In this document: positions 24,295 to 32,516 of the stretch, one piece after another
Layout: each line of letters begins with the position of its first letter
Position numbering within the stretch: position 1 is the stretch's first letter
Program-made: the position numbers and the translations under genes
The notes under the pieces: model-generated
Told to the model about the DNA's origin: nothing
Database searches by the model: none
Seen by the model: the letters and a program-made list of their open reading frames with translations, nothing else
Assembly: GCF_014290175.1 (NCBI RefSeq)
Contig: NZ_JACOOR010000003.1
Span: 186,001-250,000 of the forward strand
Direction of reading: 5' to 3'
Origin: Anaerosacchariphilus hominis
Lineage (GTDB): Bacteria; Bacillota; Clostridia; Lachnospirales; Lachnospiraceae
DNA: 64,000 nucleotides

Positions 24295-24837
24295 TTATGA
24301 ACTCGCATACTTGGCGAATTTGTTCTCCGGTTTTGTTTCCTTTGCTTTCGGAACTACCAACCGACACCGACTGCTGACCGTCATTCCGAAATCCGATGCC
24401 CCCTGCCGACATTGTTTCATGCAGCGGTCTTGTATAATCATGAGACGCTCCCTCTCACCGTTCACAACCTCCCGTGTTCCGACCTGTACACGTTCCTGTT
24501 CTCCTGTGTCCGGATTCTCTCGCATCTCATAGACCGGAACATCGACCATCAACGGAGTTTCTCTGATTTTGTCCGTTATCTCGATGTATTGGTCTTGTGC
24601 AATCAGTAATCTCGCCAGTGCATCACAATCCACGTTCGCAATGAGTTTGATTGCAAGCAGTTCTTTTGACAATTTCCGGAATTTCTTCTTTTGTTCCGGT
24701 GTCAAATATGCCGGAGGCTTGACTTTGTCGTTTGGGGCGACCACCTCTGCATTTTTTCTCGCCTCAATCTCTGCTTTTGTGAGGTGTTTTTTCCCTTTCA
24801 TGACCACCAAATCGGTCGGTTGTCTCTGTCCTGCCAT
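24295..24837 (-). CDS. terminase small subunit, P27 family
   Basis: 180 residues. GQRQPTDLVVMKGKKHLTKA, PPAYLTPEQKKKFRKLSKEL and DALARLLIAQDQYIEITDKI match P27-type small terminase subunits, which recognise the packaging site and regulate TerL. Paired with an HK97-type TerL and HNH nuclease, this suggests cos packaging. Confidence 0.85.
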   Translation of the reverse strand: MAGQRQPTDLVVMKGKKHLTKAEIEARKNAEVVAPNDKVKPPAYLTPEQKKKFRKLSKELLAIKLIANVDCDALARLLIAQDQYIEITDKIRETPLMVDVPVYEMRENPDTGEQERVQVGTREVVNGERERLMIIQDRCMKQCRQGASDFGMTVSSRCRLVVPKAKETKPENKFAKYASS

Positions 24838-24901
24838 GCAGCATCAACCCCCTTTCCGTCCAGTGTTCACGAGTTTCGTGTCACATTCTGACACCTTTTC
24901 G

Positions 24902-25510
24902 TCACTCCCCTGTGTCTTGATTTTCTCGTGGGGAGTTTTCTCCAAAGAAAAGAGGGGGTGCGACTAAGAAACGGTCACATAAAACTTTTTCATATCCCCC
25001 TGCCTCTTTGAAATGGTAATCAATCAGCGACCTCAACTGTGTCTGTGTTGCTTTCATGCTTGCATTGCTCTGTTTATATAGTGCTGTGATTGTGTTGTGT
25101 GTCCGATGGCTCAAGGGTATCAAGTTCAATGGGTTCAACCTCTGCTCCCAGTCCTCCTCAAGTTCTATGATGTGGTGGATGGGGTCTGAATCTTTCAGTG
25201 TTATCAACTGGTGTTCAACATACAGAGCATATATATCCACATACTCATACACACTCATGATGACAGGTCTCAACTCCCGCCATTCCTTTGACAGATAGAA
25301 CTCTGCTGCTCGTGGGTCTCTGCGTGTATTGTTATATGTCACATGCCTTGACTGCTGCCTTGCCTCGCACTGCTCGCACATGGTCAATGCCTGTGGGATA
25401 AGGCGACCGCATCCCTTACATGCTTTCAATAACACACTGCTCACTCCTCTCTGTCCATCGGTCTCCTGCTGCCTCTCATGTCTTTCAAGAGGCGGGCATA
25501 CATCGCACAT
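24902..25510 (-). CDS. HNH endonuclease
   Basis: About 202 residues from the ATG at 25508-25510 (AGGA upstream); a GTG at 25588 would add 26 residues. Zinc-ligand pairs CKGCG and CEQCEA precede FYLSKEWRELRPVI, then the HNH core SDPIHHIIELEEDWEQRLN and LIPLSHRTHNTI. HNH proteins next to TerS are needed for cos cleavage in HK97-type phages. Start not certain. Confidence 0.78.
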   Translation of the reverse strand: MCDVCPPLERHERQQETDGQRGVSSVLLKACKGCGRLIPQALTMCEQCEARQQSRHVTYNNTRRDPRAAEFYLSKEWRELRPVIMSVYEYVDIYALYVEHQLITLKDSDPIHHIIELEEDWEQRLNPLNLIPLSHRTHNTITALYKQSNASMKATQTQLRSLIDYHFKEAGGYEKVLCDRFLVAPPLFFGENSPRENQDTGE

Positions 25511-25685
25511 GATAGTGTCCTGCTGCCCGCATATAACAGGAGGGCAAACAGGCAAGAAAAAAGCGACTGCATCTCTGCAATCGCTCACTCAACTGTTCAC
25601 GTTATCATATTAGCACGTTTATATTTGCTTTTGTTCACCCACTTTTTACCCCCGAAATCACCCTCATTTCACCCCGTTTTCACTC

Positions 25686-26123
25686 TCATTTCACTCCGAT
25701 TTTGTCATTTTCGATTGCTTTTGCACCGAATAATTTGATTGAGAGACGTTCTGTCATTGATCTGCACCACTTTTTCGGTGAGTTCTTTCCGCATCCTGTC
25801 TCCCTCACAATATCCTCGTATGACTTGCCCTTGATATATACTGCCTCAAGTGCGTCGTACTTGTACCCCTCACCTGCTGCCTCTGCATCCTCTTTCAGCG
25901 ATGCAAGAGCCTTTTTCATGTGCTCGAACAGAATGACCGTCTCTGCCTTGCACTCTCTGATGGACTGGAGGAACGCTTTCTCTGCCGAAATGTTATATCT
26001 TGATACATCGTCAATCTGTGATACTTCCGAAATTGCATCCTTGATATATCGCTCTATTTCCCGATAATTCTCAAGATATACCTGTGTTTTCTGAATTGCT
26101 GTCATTTCTTTTTCTGTCTCCAC
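25686..26123 (-). CDS. sigma-like late-gene regulator (ArpU/RinA type)
   Basis: 145 residues from a GTG after AGGAGGAAAACGAC. A helical N-terminus is followed by a C-terminal sigma-70 region 4-like helix-turn-helix (YKYDALEAVYIKGKSYEDIV then KKWCRSMTERL). Such proteins sit just before the terminase genes in Firmicutes prophages and switch on packaging and structural genes. Confidence 0.7.
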   Translation of the reverse strand: METEKEMTAIQKTQVYLENYREIERYIKDAISEVSQIDDVSRYNISAEKAFLQSIRECKAETVILFEHMKKALASLKEDAEAAGEGYKYDALEAVYIKGKSYEDIVRETGCGKNSPKKWCRSMTERLSIKLFGAKAIENDKIGVK

Positions 26124-26259
26124 GTCGTTTTCCTCCTTTTGACCTTTTCAGAGGCAATCCATGATATTTCCTCCAATTATTCGACTTTTCCTGCCTCCTC
26201 AGTCTGTATATGCTCTCAAATGCGGTCAATGCCTCTTTTGCACTGATTCCCACTTTCAA
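26071..26259 (-). CDS. small basic phage protein
   Basis: 62 residues from a TTG overlapping the previous stop. KVGISAKEALTAFESIYRLR and NNWRKYHGLPLKR recall a very common short phage protein found before the late regulator. The last 17 residues overlap the regulator gene. Function unknown. Confidence 0.5.
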   Translation of the reverse strand: MKVGISAKEALTAFESIYRLRRQEKSNNWRKYHGLPLKRSKGGKRRGDRKRNDSNSENTGIS

Positions 26260-26444
26260 AAGAGCATCTTGCAGGTTTTCTCCTCCTGCTGCCTTGATTT
26301 TCTCCGGATGCTCCGGAGATTCCGTCTTTTCAAGACCGTTGCTGCCTCTGCTGCCTGTTCGATGATTTCAGACACCTCTTTCTCTGTCTTTCCCGCTGCC
26401 CGCAGTTTTGAAATGACGTTTTTCACCTTTTCCACGAATCCCAT
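26256..26444 (-). CDS. small helical phage protein
   Basis: 62 residues, ATG after GGAGGAGGATGGAGAC. The first 40 residues form a charged amphipathic helix (VEKVKNVISKLRAAGKTEKE). Between ssb and the late regulator; no family recognised. Confidence 0.55.
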   Translation of the reverse strand: MGFVEKVKNVISKLRAAGKTEKEVSEIIEQAAEAATVLKRRNLRSIRRKSRQQEEKTCKMLF

Positions 26445-26464
26445 GTCTCCATCCTCCTCCGCAC

Positions 26465-26896
26465 CTAATTGAAAGGGAGTTCTTCGTCGATTCCGTCCGG
26501 AATATTCATAAAACCGTCACCTGCGTCCGAATACCCTCCGTTGTTCCCGTCCTGCTGCCCTGCTGCTTTCTTACTCTCTGCAAATTCCTGTTCCTCGACA
26601 ATCACGTCCGTGGTATAGACCTTTTGACCGTCTCTGTTCGTATATGACCCCGTCTGAATCCGTCCAGTGACAACCACTTTCGTTCCCTGCTTGAGATATT
26701 TTTCTGCGAACTCTCCATCTCGTCCAAACGCAACGCAGGAAATGAAATCCGCTGACTGCTGCCCGTCTTTTGCTCCTCTGCGGTCAACCGCAAGTGTATA
26801 TCGTGCGATTGCCATTTCCTCCTGTGAATTATTTCTCGGTGAATATCTGACATTCGGGTCTCTCGTGAGACGACCCATCAAAATGACCTTGTTCAT
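26465..26896 (-). CDS. ssb: single-stranded DNA-binding protein
   Basis: 143 residues. An OB-fold opens with NKVILMGRLTRDPNVRYSPR and continues through FISCVAFGRDGEFAEKYLKQ and VVVTGRIQTGSYTNRDGQKV. A Gly/Asn/Gln linker leads to the acidic tip DEELPFN, which recruits partner replication proteins. It coats ssDNA, consistent with a rolling-circle replication module. Confidence 0.93.
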   Translation of the reverse strand: MNKVILMGRLTRDPNVRYSPRNNSQEEMAIARYTLAVDRRGAKDGQQSADFISCVAFGRDGEFAEKYLKQGTKVVVTGRIQTGSYTNRDGQKVYTTDVIVEEQEFAESKKAAGQQDGNNGGYSDAGDGFMNIPDGIDEELPFN

Positions 26897-27480
26897 CCGT
26901 TTTCCCTCTCTTTCTGCAAAATATACTCATTCTGTGCTTTCTGCAATTCCGTGATGCCCTTTTTGAACTGTGCATCATCTCCATTCATGCAGATTTCAAA
27001 CAATTCCTCATATCTGTCAATATTCTCGGTGATGAACGCTGCCTCTGTCTTTGAGCGTCTCTGCGTGAGGAACATTCCTTTGATTGTCTCTCTCATGGTC
27101 TCGCAGTTCTGTCTCTCCTCCTCCGTTTCCGGAGGAGTTTCTTTCAGCATCTTATCGACAACCCTGTCCACCGCATCCGCAATCTGTTCTTTCCATCCGG
27201 ATGACGCTTTTTCATCAATGAGTTGTGACTGGATGTCCTCGAACGATGCTCCCGCTGCTGCTCCCGTGATTCTGATGTCCTTTTTCCCTTTTGCTGCAAT
27301 CAGAATCAAATCATCGTCATACGCTGCCATGTAATAGTCGAATTTTGCATTGAAATTCTCTTTCGGATTGATGATGACCTCCGGTTCACTGCTGCCCTCT
27401 GTCTGAATCATTACACCGATATATTTCTGACCCGTTCCCTTTGCCTCGATGAATAATGCTTTTAATTGCCCTTTTTTCAC
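26893..27480 (-). CDS. phage protein of unknown function, early region
   Basis: 195 residues from a GTG overlapping the previous stop. The N-terminal 80 residues are mixed alpha/beta (QKYIGVMIQTEGSSEPEVII); the C-terminal part is helical with a TPPETEEERQNCETMRETIK linker. It lies between ssb and the toxin-like gene, with 4-bp overlaps on both sides, so it is translated as part of this block. Not recognised. Confidence 0.6.
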   Translation of the reverse strand: MKKGQLKALFIEAKGTGQKYIGVMIQTEGSSEPEVIINPKENFNAKFDYYMAAYDDDLILIAAKGKKDIRITGAAAGASFEDIQSQLIDEKASSGWKEQIADAVDRVVDKMLKETPPETEEERQNCETMRETIKGMFLTQRRSKTEAAFITENIDRYEELFEICMNGDDAQFKKGITELQKAQNEYILQKERENG

Positions 27481-28056
27481 TTTCCTGTTCCTCCATTCAG
27501 CATCCTCTCGAATAACTGCTCATATAATGCCTTGTATGTGTCACGCTCCGTCTCAAGCCTCACAACAATCTCCGATGTCTCTCCTGCTGCCTCCTGTGGC
27601 TTTTCGGTTTTCTTTTCTTCTAACGACTGCTGCATCGCTTGAATTTTGTTGCGATAGTATTCAATTTCCTCCTGCTGTTTCTGAATCGTCTCATTGTACT
27701 GCTTTGATGTCTTTCCTCCACCGCTCAACTGTAAGGAAATCATGAGAGCGATGTCGATGTTTTTCATTTCCTGCTCTGATACCTGCCCGATGTAGTTATT
27801 CACACGGTCGGTCGATACTGACGATACCTGTTCACACAATACTGTGGATAATCGTCCGGTACTGCGGACGGTCACATGTGTCGGGAGGTCTGTTTTCGGT
27901 TGCGTCGTCATATACACAACCTCAATCACTCCGGAGTGCTTGTTGTTCTCGTCATTGCTGACTACAACTGCGGGTCTGTCCGCAAATTGTTCACTCCCGT
28001 TCGTCGCCCCCCCCTCGTGCGATATAGAATATCTCTCCTCGTCTGATGTTATCCAT
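27477..28056 (-). pseudogene. MazF/PemK-family toxin, frameshifted at a G8 tract
   Basis: The reading begins at ATG 28054-28056 with MDNIRRGEIFYIARGGG and runs into a stop after 22 codons. From GTG/ATT around 27929 it continues as IEVVYMTTQPKTDLPTHVTV, STVLCEQVSSVSTDRVNNYI and EMKNIDIALMISL, the second half of a MazF-type mRNA interferase, followed by a coiled-coil extension. The break is at eight Cs on the plus strand (28007-28014); with seven the frame is open from 28056 to 27477. The tract could be a phase-variable switch, a true mutation or a sequencing error. No antitoxin is recognised next to it. Confidence 0.8.
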
Positions 28057-28084
28057 TGCCTTTTTCCTCCTTATTCCACCACCA

Positions 28085-29449
28085 TCATTCAGCATCCTCT
28101 TTCATGAGTGATGTTGCCATGATGCAATATCCGTCCTCAAGACCTGCAAACTCCTCAAGGATATATGTCACAAGCACTCTCACGGTGCGTCCTGTGTTCT
28201 TTCCGTCCTTGAACTCCATCATCTCAAGGATGTCGCCTTTTTTATAGCCTCTGTCATTCTTCCGGAGTTCAAATGTCTTTTCTCCGGATGCAACCTCCTC
28301 AAAAAATGTCGCTCCCAGTTTAATGTGATGCACTTTCTGACCGTTCTCCTGTGTGTCTGACGGGAGGTTGTTCATCTTCTCCTCCTCTGCCTGTTCACGG
28401 AGTTTCTTTTTCGTCTCACGGTCGATTGCATCCTGCTCCTCGTTATATCTCTGCTCGTCTGTCTTGTATGCCTCTGCACGGTTCTTGTACTGGTCGCATG
28501 AGGTACATGTTCCGGTCTTTACGTTGCAGGTCTCGTATTCTGTGCAGGAATAGCAGATTGATGTGATTCCCTCCGGATGCGGTGTCTCATAATCGTCGCC
28601 CGCTTTCTTTTCCTCCGGAGGATTCATGCTGTTTTCGGATGACTGCTGCCCTGCTGTGTCTGAATCTGACACGGTGTCCTGCTGCCCTGCTGCATCCTGC
28701 TCCTGTTCCGGTTTCTGCGGTGATTTCATGTCCTTAATTTCCGTATAGGACAATTCTCCGTTTTCCTTGTACTTTGCAAGTGCCTCCTGCTGCATCTCCG
28801 GAGACATCCCACTCAACTCATACGCTGCGGAGAATGTGAGACGCTCGTTGTTGAGTTCCTCTCGAAACTCCGGAATCAGATTGTTGTTGACGCTCTCAAT
28901 CTGTGCGATCTTGGTCTTTGACATCTTGAGCATTGAGGCGATGACATCACGGAGGCGACCGGACTGGAGGTCATATCCTTTGATTTTCTTTCCATCCGTT
29001 TTCATACGCTCAAGACACGCTTTTAGACGCTGTTCCTCCTCGATGACATCCTTGAGAGACTTTGTCCGGTATGCGTTTGCGATGATGATTTCCACCTGCT
29101 CCTCGTCCTCGTCCTGCGGTGTGGTCAGTTTGCAGGTCGCAATCTCAAAATCTTTATATCCCTGCTCGACAAGGTGCTTGAGTGCAAGCCACCGTCTCTC
29201 ACCTGCGACGATTCTATATTCACCCTGCTCATTCGGCTCAAATACAACCTCAAGATTCTGTTTGAGACCATACATGAGGATGTCTCCTGCCAGTTCCTCA
29301 ATATCTGCCAAATCGTAGAAATTGAGTTTGTTCCGGTACATCTTGAAAATTGAAATGTCCTTTGTCCGGAATCTCGCTCTCGGTGATTCGTCAACTCCTG
29401 CCTTGCTGTTCTTGTTCAGTGCGTCCATGACGCTGAATCCTGTTGCCAT
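28085..29449 (-). CDS. ParB-like partition protein fused to a DUF3850/ASCH-like domain
   Basis: 454 residues. The N-terminal ParB domain contains LADIEELAGDILMYGLKQNL and the box YRIVAGERRWLALKHLVEQG (about 75-95), followed by an HTH region (LRDVIASMLKMSKTKIAQIE) that should bind a parS site. A proline/glutamine linker, a four-Cys cluster (CYSC..CNV..CTSC, about 300-325) and a C-terminal HHIKLGATFFEEVASGEKTF domain typical of DUF3850 (PUA/ASCH-like, RNA-binding type) follow. ParA lies 1.2 kb upstream in the same operon. The fusion is unusual; its role is unknown. Confidence 0.8.
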   Translation of the reverse strand: MATGFSVMDALNKNSKAGVDESPRARFRTKDISIFKMYRNKLNFYDLADIEELAGDILMYGLKQNLEVVFEPNEQGEYRIVAGERRWLALKHLVEQGYKDFEIATCKLTTPQDEDEEQVEIIIANAYRTKSLKDVIEEEQRLKACLERMKTDGKKIKGYDLQSGRLRDVIASMLKMSKTKIAQIESVNNNLIPEFREELNNERLTFSAAYELSGMSPEMQQEALAKYKENGELSYTEIKDMKSPQKPEQEQDAAGQQDTVSDSDTAGQQSSENSMNPPEEKKAGDDYETPHPEGITSICYSCTEYETCNVKTGTCTSCDQYKNRAEAYKTDEQRYNEEQDAIDRETKKKLREQAEEEKMNNLPSDTQENGQKVHHIKLGATFFEEVASGEKTFELRKNDRGYKKGDILEMMEFKDGKNTGRTVRVLVTYILEEFAGLEDGYCIMATSLMKEDAE

Positions 29450-29714
29450 CTTCTTTCCTCCTGTTTTCTCCCGTCAATGCGGTCACGATTTCTTTGTATT
29501 CCATTTCACACTCGAAAATCTGTGCGTCGAGTGCATCCAGTCTCTTGAATAACTGGTTTTCAATGCTTTTCGGTACTTTCTCGCCATTCCGCAGCAATAT
29601 ACCGATAATCTGATACTTGCTTTTGCAGGTCAGTTCCGTCAAAATCTGAATCTGCTGCTTTTGATTCTCTGCTCTCCGGAATGACCCGCATATTTCTCTT
29701 TCTGTCACACGCAT
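29391..29714 (-). CDS. small helical phage protein upstream of parB
   Basis: 107 residues; ATG after GGGAGCAG. ENQKQQIQILTELTCKSKYQ and KRLDALDAQIFECEMEYKEI suggest helical hairpins. Its last 19 residues overlap the start of parB. Function unknown. Confidence 0.55.
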   Translation of the reverse strand: MRVTEREICGSFRRAENQKQQIQILTELTCKSKYQIIGILLRNGEKVPKSIENQLFKRLDALDAQIFECEMEYKEIVTALTGENRRKEDGNRIQRHGRTEQEQQGRS

Positions 29715-29722
29715 CTGCTCCC

Positions 29723-30117
29723 TTATTCCGTCAATTTCTGTTTCTTGGTCTCTGTACGCTCGACATTGATTTCACCCTTTGCATTTTGTGAAATTGATGC
29801 TTTGACCCCCCTCGGAGGTTCAGAGTGACCTTTGCAAGTCCTCCGGTGTATATCTCCTCGACTGCTGCATTGAGCAGTTTCACGATGCCCTCACCGCATC
29901 TCTTTTCCGCTGCTGCCATCTCTCCGAATAATGCAGCGACGTTCTGTATTGCTTTTTCTTTCCTCTGTTTCTCTTTCTGATACTCAACCGCCTGTTCGCA
30001 GGTGCAGGACATTGTCGCCTGTTCCTCTGCCTGTGGCTGTGTCAATTTCTCCTCGCTGTCAATCTGCACCATCTGTCCGCAGAATCGACACGGTGCTGTG
30101 TTGATGATATTGCTCAT
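29723..30117 (-). CDS. Cys-containing phage protein with probable 3' frameshift
   Basis: The N-terminus has CRFCGQMVQ and TCTCEQ-like Cys pairs, then helical MAAAEKRCGEGIVKLLNAAV. In the sequence as given the frame ends at 29731 with a Gln/Arg-rich tail. Adding one G to the G6 run (plus strand 29806-29811) gives VKASISQNAKGEINVERTET and a stop at 29723-29725, which looks far more like a native C-terminus. Unnamed family; frame status uncertain. Confidence 0.55.
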
Positions 30118-30308
30118 TGTCCTTTTTCCTCCTCATTCTTTGCCATTTGTTTGACTGCCTCATAAAATCCTTTTGCTCCCATTGCTTGCAATGCTGCGGG
30201 TGCATTTATGAACACATTGTCTTTTCTCTGAATCCACTCCTCAAGAAAATCCGTCGTGTACACCGGATGATTGAGCCTTTCGACAATTTCTCTTTCTTTC
30301 GTCGTCAT
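30114..30308 (-). CDS. small phage protein
   Basis: 64 residues from ATG 30306-30308 after GAGGTGACAGG. TTKEREIVERLNHPVYTTDF and FINAPAALQAMGAKGFYEAV. The stop overlaps the next start (ATGA). Not recognised. Confidence 0.55.
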   Translation of the reverse strand: MTTKEREIVERLNHPVYTTDFLEEWIQRKDNVFINAPAALQAMGAKGFYEAVKQMAKNEEEKGQ

Positions 30309-30321
30309 TCCTGTCACCTCA

Positions 30322-30663
30322 CTATTCTGTTGACGCTATCTCATACGGTTCTTTGATGTCCTCGTCTCCCAGTACGTCAGCGAATGTCTGCATCTTGAAT
30401 ATATCTCCATCATGTCTCTTTAGGTCTCCGATTCCTCCTCTGCATATTTCATCCGCATCTCCCAGTGTTTCGACATCCTCCTGCGTTATGTTTTTGTTGC
30501 TCCACATCGTTCCGTCCTCCGGTTCGATGATTTCCAACTCTGACAAGTCGTCCGGAGTTTGTATACTGTCTATGTGTTTGTTGTACCAGTTCAAAAATTC
30601 CATGAGATTGTGTGCTGCATACCATGAATAATCATCCATTTTGAAAATTTTTATATTTTCCAT
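30322..30663 (-). CDS. acidic phage protein of unknown function
   Basis: 113 residues, strongly acidic (DDLSELEIIEPEDGT), N-terminal MENIKIFKMDDYSWYAAHNL. Immediately follows parA, with a 2-bp gap, so it is probably co-translated. Acidic small proteins of phages often act as inhibitors or DNA mimics, but nothing here proves that. Confidence 0.55.
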   Translation of the reverse strand: MENIKIFKMDDYSWYAAHNLMEFLNWYNKHIDSIQTPDDLSELEIIEPEDGTMWSNKNITQEDVETLGDADEICRGGIGDLKRHDGDIFKMQTFADVLGDEDIKEPYEIASTE

Positions 30664-30665
30664 GT

Positions 30666-31445
30666 CTATCCCTCCAGTTCCTTGAGTAATTCATGAACCA
30701 CATTGCGATAGTCCTGTGACACGATGCAGTTCTTTGAAAACTGTGGGAGGATTGCCATTTTCATGGATGCCTTTTCTGCTACAATCGACCGACGAATCGG
30801 AGTGACAAACATATCAAATCCGGAACTGGTTTTCATCCATTCCTCAAAATCCAGTGATGTCTTGTTTTTCTGTCTCATGGTCACAAGACCCTTGATTCGG
30901 AGTTCCGGATTGATTTCCCGGAGATCGTCAACCTGCTCCTGCAAATTGTGAATCGCCTCGTTTTCATATCCTCCGACCTTTACGGGTGCAATGACGAGTT
31001 CTGCTGCCAGTAGAATGTTGATGACCACCATGTCAAGCAGACGACCACAATCACAAATGCAATAGTCGTATGCCTCCGATACTTCCTCCAGTGCATCCCG
31101 CAGCCTTGTGACTTGGTTCGCCTCCTGCTTGAGCAGCAGGTTCATGTCTGTCTGCATGAGATACCCGTTTGCAGGGATGATGTCAATGTGACTGTATTGT
31201 GTCGGTCTTATCAAGTCCGTTGTGCGGTATGACCCGCCCACGCTCACATGACGCTCAAGCAGTTCACTCATTCCTGTTCCCTCCGGCTCGTATGCCTCGA
31301 ATGTCTTGGATGTATCGCCCTGCGGGTCTCCGTCAAGAATGAGAACACGTTTCTCCTGCTCCTCTCCCAACATGTAAGCGATCGCATCCGATGTCGTTGT
31401 CTTTCCGATTCCACCTTTCGGTGACATTACTGCAATAATTCTCAT
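30666..31445 (-). CDS. ParA-family partition ATPase
   Basis: 259 residues. Deviant Walker A KGGIGKTTTSDA (residues 10-21, with the signature Lys), Walker A' LILDGDPQGD, and Walker B-like YDYCICDCGRLLDMV. It drives segregation of DNA bound by ParB. Together with the ParB-like gene downstream and a HUH Rep, it suggests the element can persist as a plasmid-like circle. Confidence 0.88.
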   Translation of the reverse strand: MRIIAVMSPKGGIGKTTTSDAIAYMLGEEQEKRVLILDGDPQGDTSKTFEAYEPEGTGMSELLERHVSVGGSYRTTDLIRPTQYSHIDIIPANGYLMQTDMNLLLKQEANQVTRLRDALEEVSEAYDYCICDCGRLLDMVVINILLAAELVIAPVKVGGYENEAIHNLQEQVDDLREINPELRIKGLVTMRQKNKTSLDFEEWMKTSSGFDMFVTPIRRSIVAEKASMKMAILPQFSKNCIVSQDYRNVVHELLKELEG

Positions 31446-31484
31446 TTTTCCTGTTCCTCCTGTTATCCTCTTGTTACTGTCCTG

Positions 31485-31601
31485 TTATCTCCACCCGCAG
31501 CGGTTCATGTTCATTTCTTCACCGACTTTGTAAAGGACGAACGTGAATCCTGCTGCCAGTGCTGTGGCGACGACTGCTGCCACGATGATGATTTTCCTCA
31601 T
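31485..31601 (-). CDS. 38-residue single-pass membrane peptide
   Basis: ATG 31599-31601 with GGGGAGGTGAGGAC upstream. MRKIIIVAAVVATALAAGFT gives one membrane helix; the tail ends NMNRCGWR. Short but with a very good ribosome binding site. Function unknown. Confidence 0.55.
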   Translation of the reverse strand: MRKIIIVAAVVATALAAGFTFVLYKVGEEMNMNRCGWR

Positions 31602-31616
31602 GTCCTCACCTCCCCG

Positions 31617-31901
31617 CTATATCGTGATTGTGTGATATATGCACATCTGCAAATCTCTGAAAGAATAGTCCGGTGTTTCTTCCGGCTTTAGTGGCTGCAT
31701 TAGATTCAATTCTCTCCATCTCTTGTGTCGGATTTCCGGAACTGCTCTGAACCTCTTGACCTCTGCATCTCCTATCTGTGCGACGATGTCCTTGTCAACC
31801 TCCATGTTTGCGAAATACTGATTGTATATCTCCTCACCGTCCTTGATGACCCGAACCCTGTCCGGACTTTCAAGTAACGTCATAATATCCTTGACCGTCA
31901 T
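31617..31901 (-). CDS. phage protein of unknown function
   Basis: 94 residues from the ATG at 31899-31901 preceded by AGGAGGTGCAGC. TVKDIMTLLESPDRVRVIKD resembles small phage proteins of the DNA metabolism region. Longer upstream frame lacks a start with a binding site. Confidence 0.55.
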   Translation of the reverse strand: MTVKDIMTLLESPDRVRVIKDGEEIYNQYFANMEVDKDIVAQIGDAEVKRFRAVPEIRHKRWRELNLMQPLKPEETPDYSFRDLQMCIYHTITI

Positions 31902-31915
31902 CCTGCTGCACCTCC

Positions 31916-32392
31916 TCATTTCCTCCTCGGCTTGCTCTCTTTGACCTCGCCATTCTTGAGGATGCTGTTGTTCGGGATGCTCATTTTGTTGTTGAAATCC
32001 TCCTCCGGACAATAACACAACGCAAGATTCAAATATTCCTCAATGACTTTGATTGCCTCCTCTGCCGAATAGCAAGTTGCGACGAAATGTCCGGCTGCTG
32101 ACATGTCGGAGAGAAACTCTTTTTGTGTCTCCTGCTGCCTGTTATCACCGAATTTCATCTCGATGTATAACCCACAGTACAGTCCTTTCGGGTACGGGAG
32201 GCACAAATCAGATACACCCGCCTTAACACCCATCTGTTTGAGTTTGACCGCCTCCTGCTTGTTCCTGCTGCCTCCGTTCGGTACATGATGCAGCCATTTC
32301 AGTTCCGGATAGCGATTCACATTCCAGTTCGCCCATGATACGACGTTGATTTGCTCCGTGTCCTCACTTCTCATTGCATATTTCATGTTCAT
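31916..32392 (-). CDS. VRR-NUC domain nuclease
   Basis: 158 residues. SEDTEQINVVSWANWNVNRY, HHVPNGGSRNKQEAVKLKQM, GVSDLCLPYPKGLYCGLYIE and MKFGDN carry the conserved D..E.K nuclease residues of the VRR-NUC family (PD-(D/E)XK superfamily), a frequent early phage gene involved in DNA processing. Length fits stand-alone phage versions. Confidence 0.85.
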   Translation of the reverse strand: MNMKYAMRSEDTEQINVVSWANWNVNRYPELKWLHHVPNGGSRNKQEAVKLKQMGVKAGVSDLCLPYPKGLYCGLYIEMKFGDNRQQETQKEFLSDMSAAGHFVATCYSAEEAIKVIEEYLNLALCYCPEEDFNNKMSIPNNSILKNGEVKESKPRRK

Positions 32393-32516
32393 TCTCTTTC
32401 ACCTCTTTCCTACTCCCTGTTTCCTGTTTGCACATGTCATAATATTCGCAGAACAGACACACATGTCTGCAATCCTTGACCCTCAACATGTGCAGAATCC
32501 TCTCAATCACCTGCAT
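32364..32516 (-). CDS. 50-residue Cys-rich small protein
   Basis: ATG 32514-32516; the protein contains CRHVCLFCEYYDMC, a compact Cys cluster that could bind zinc or an iron-sulfur cluster. It overlaps the transglycosylase gene by 14 bp and the VRR-NUC start by 29 bp. Supported by the pattern and packing only. Confidence 0.45.
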   Translation of the reverse strand: MQVIERILHMLRVKDCRHVCLFCEYYDMCKQETGSRKEVKENEHEICNEK

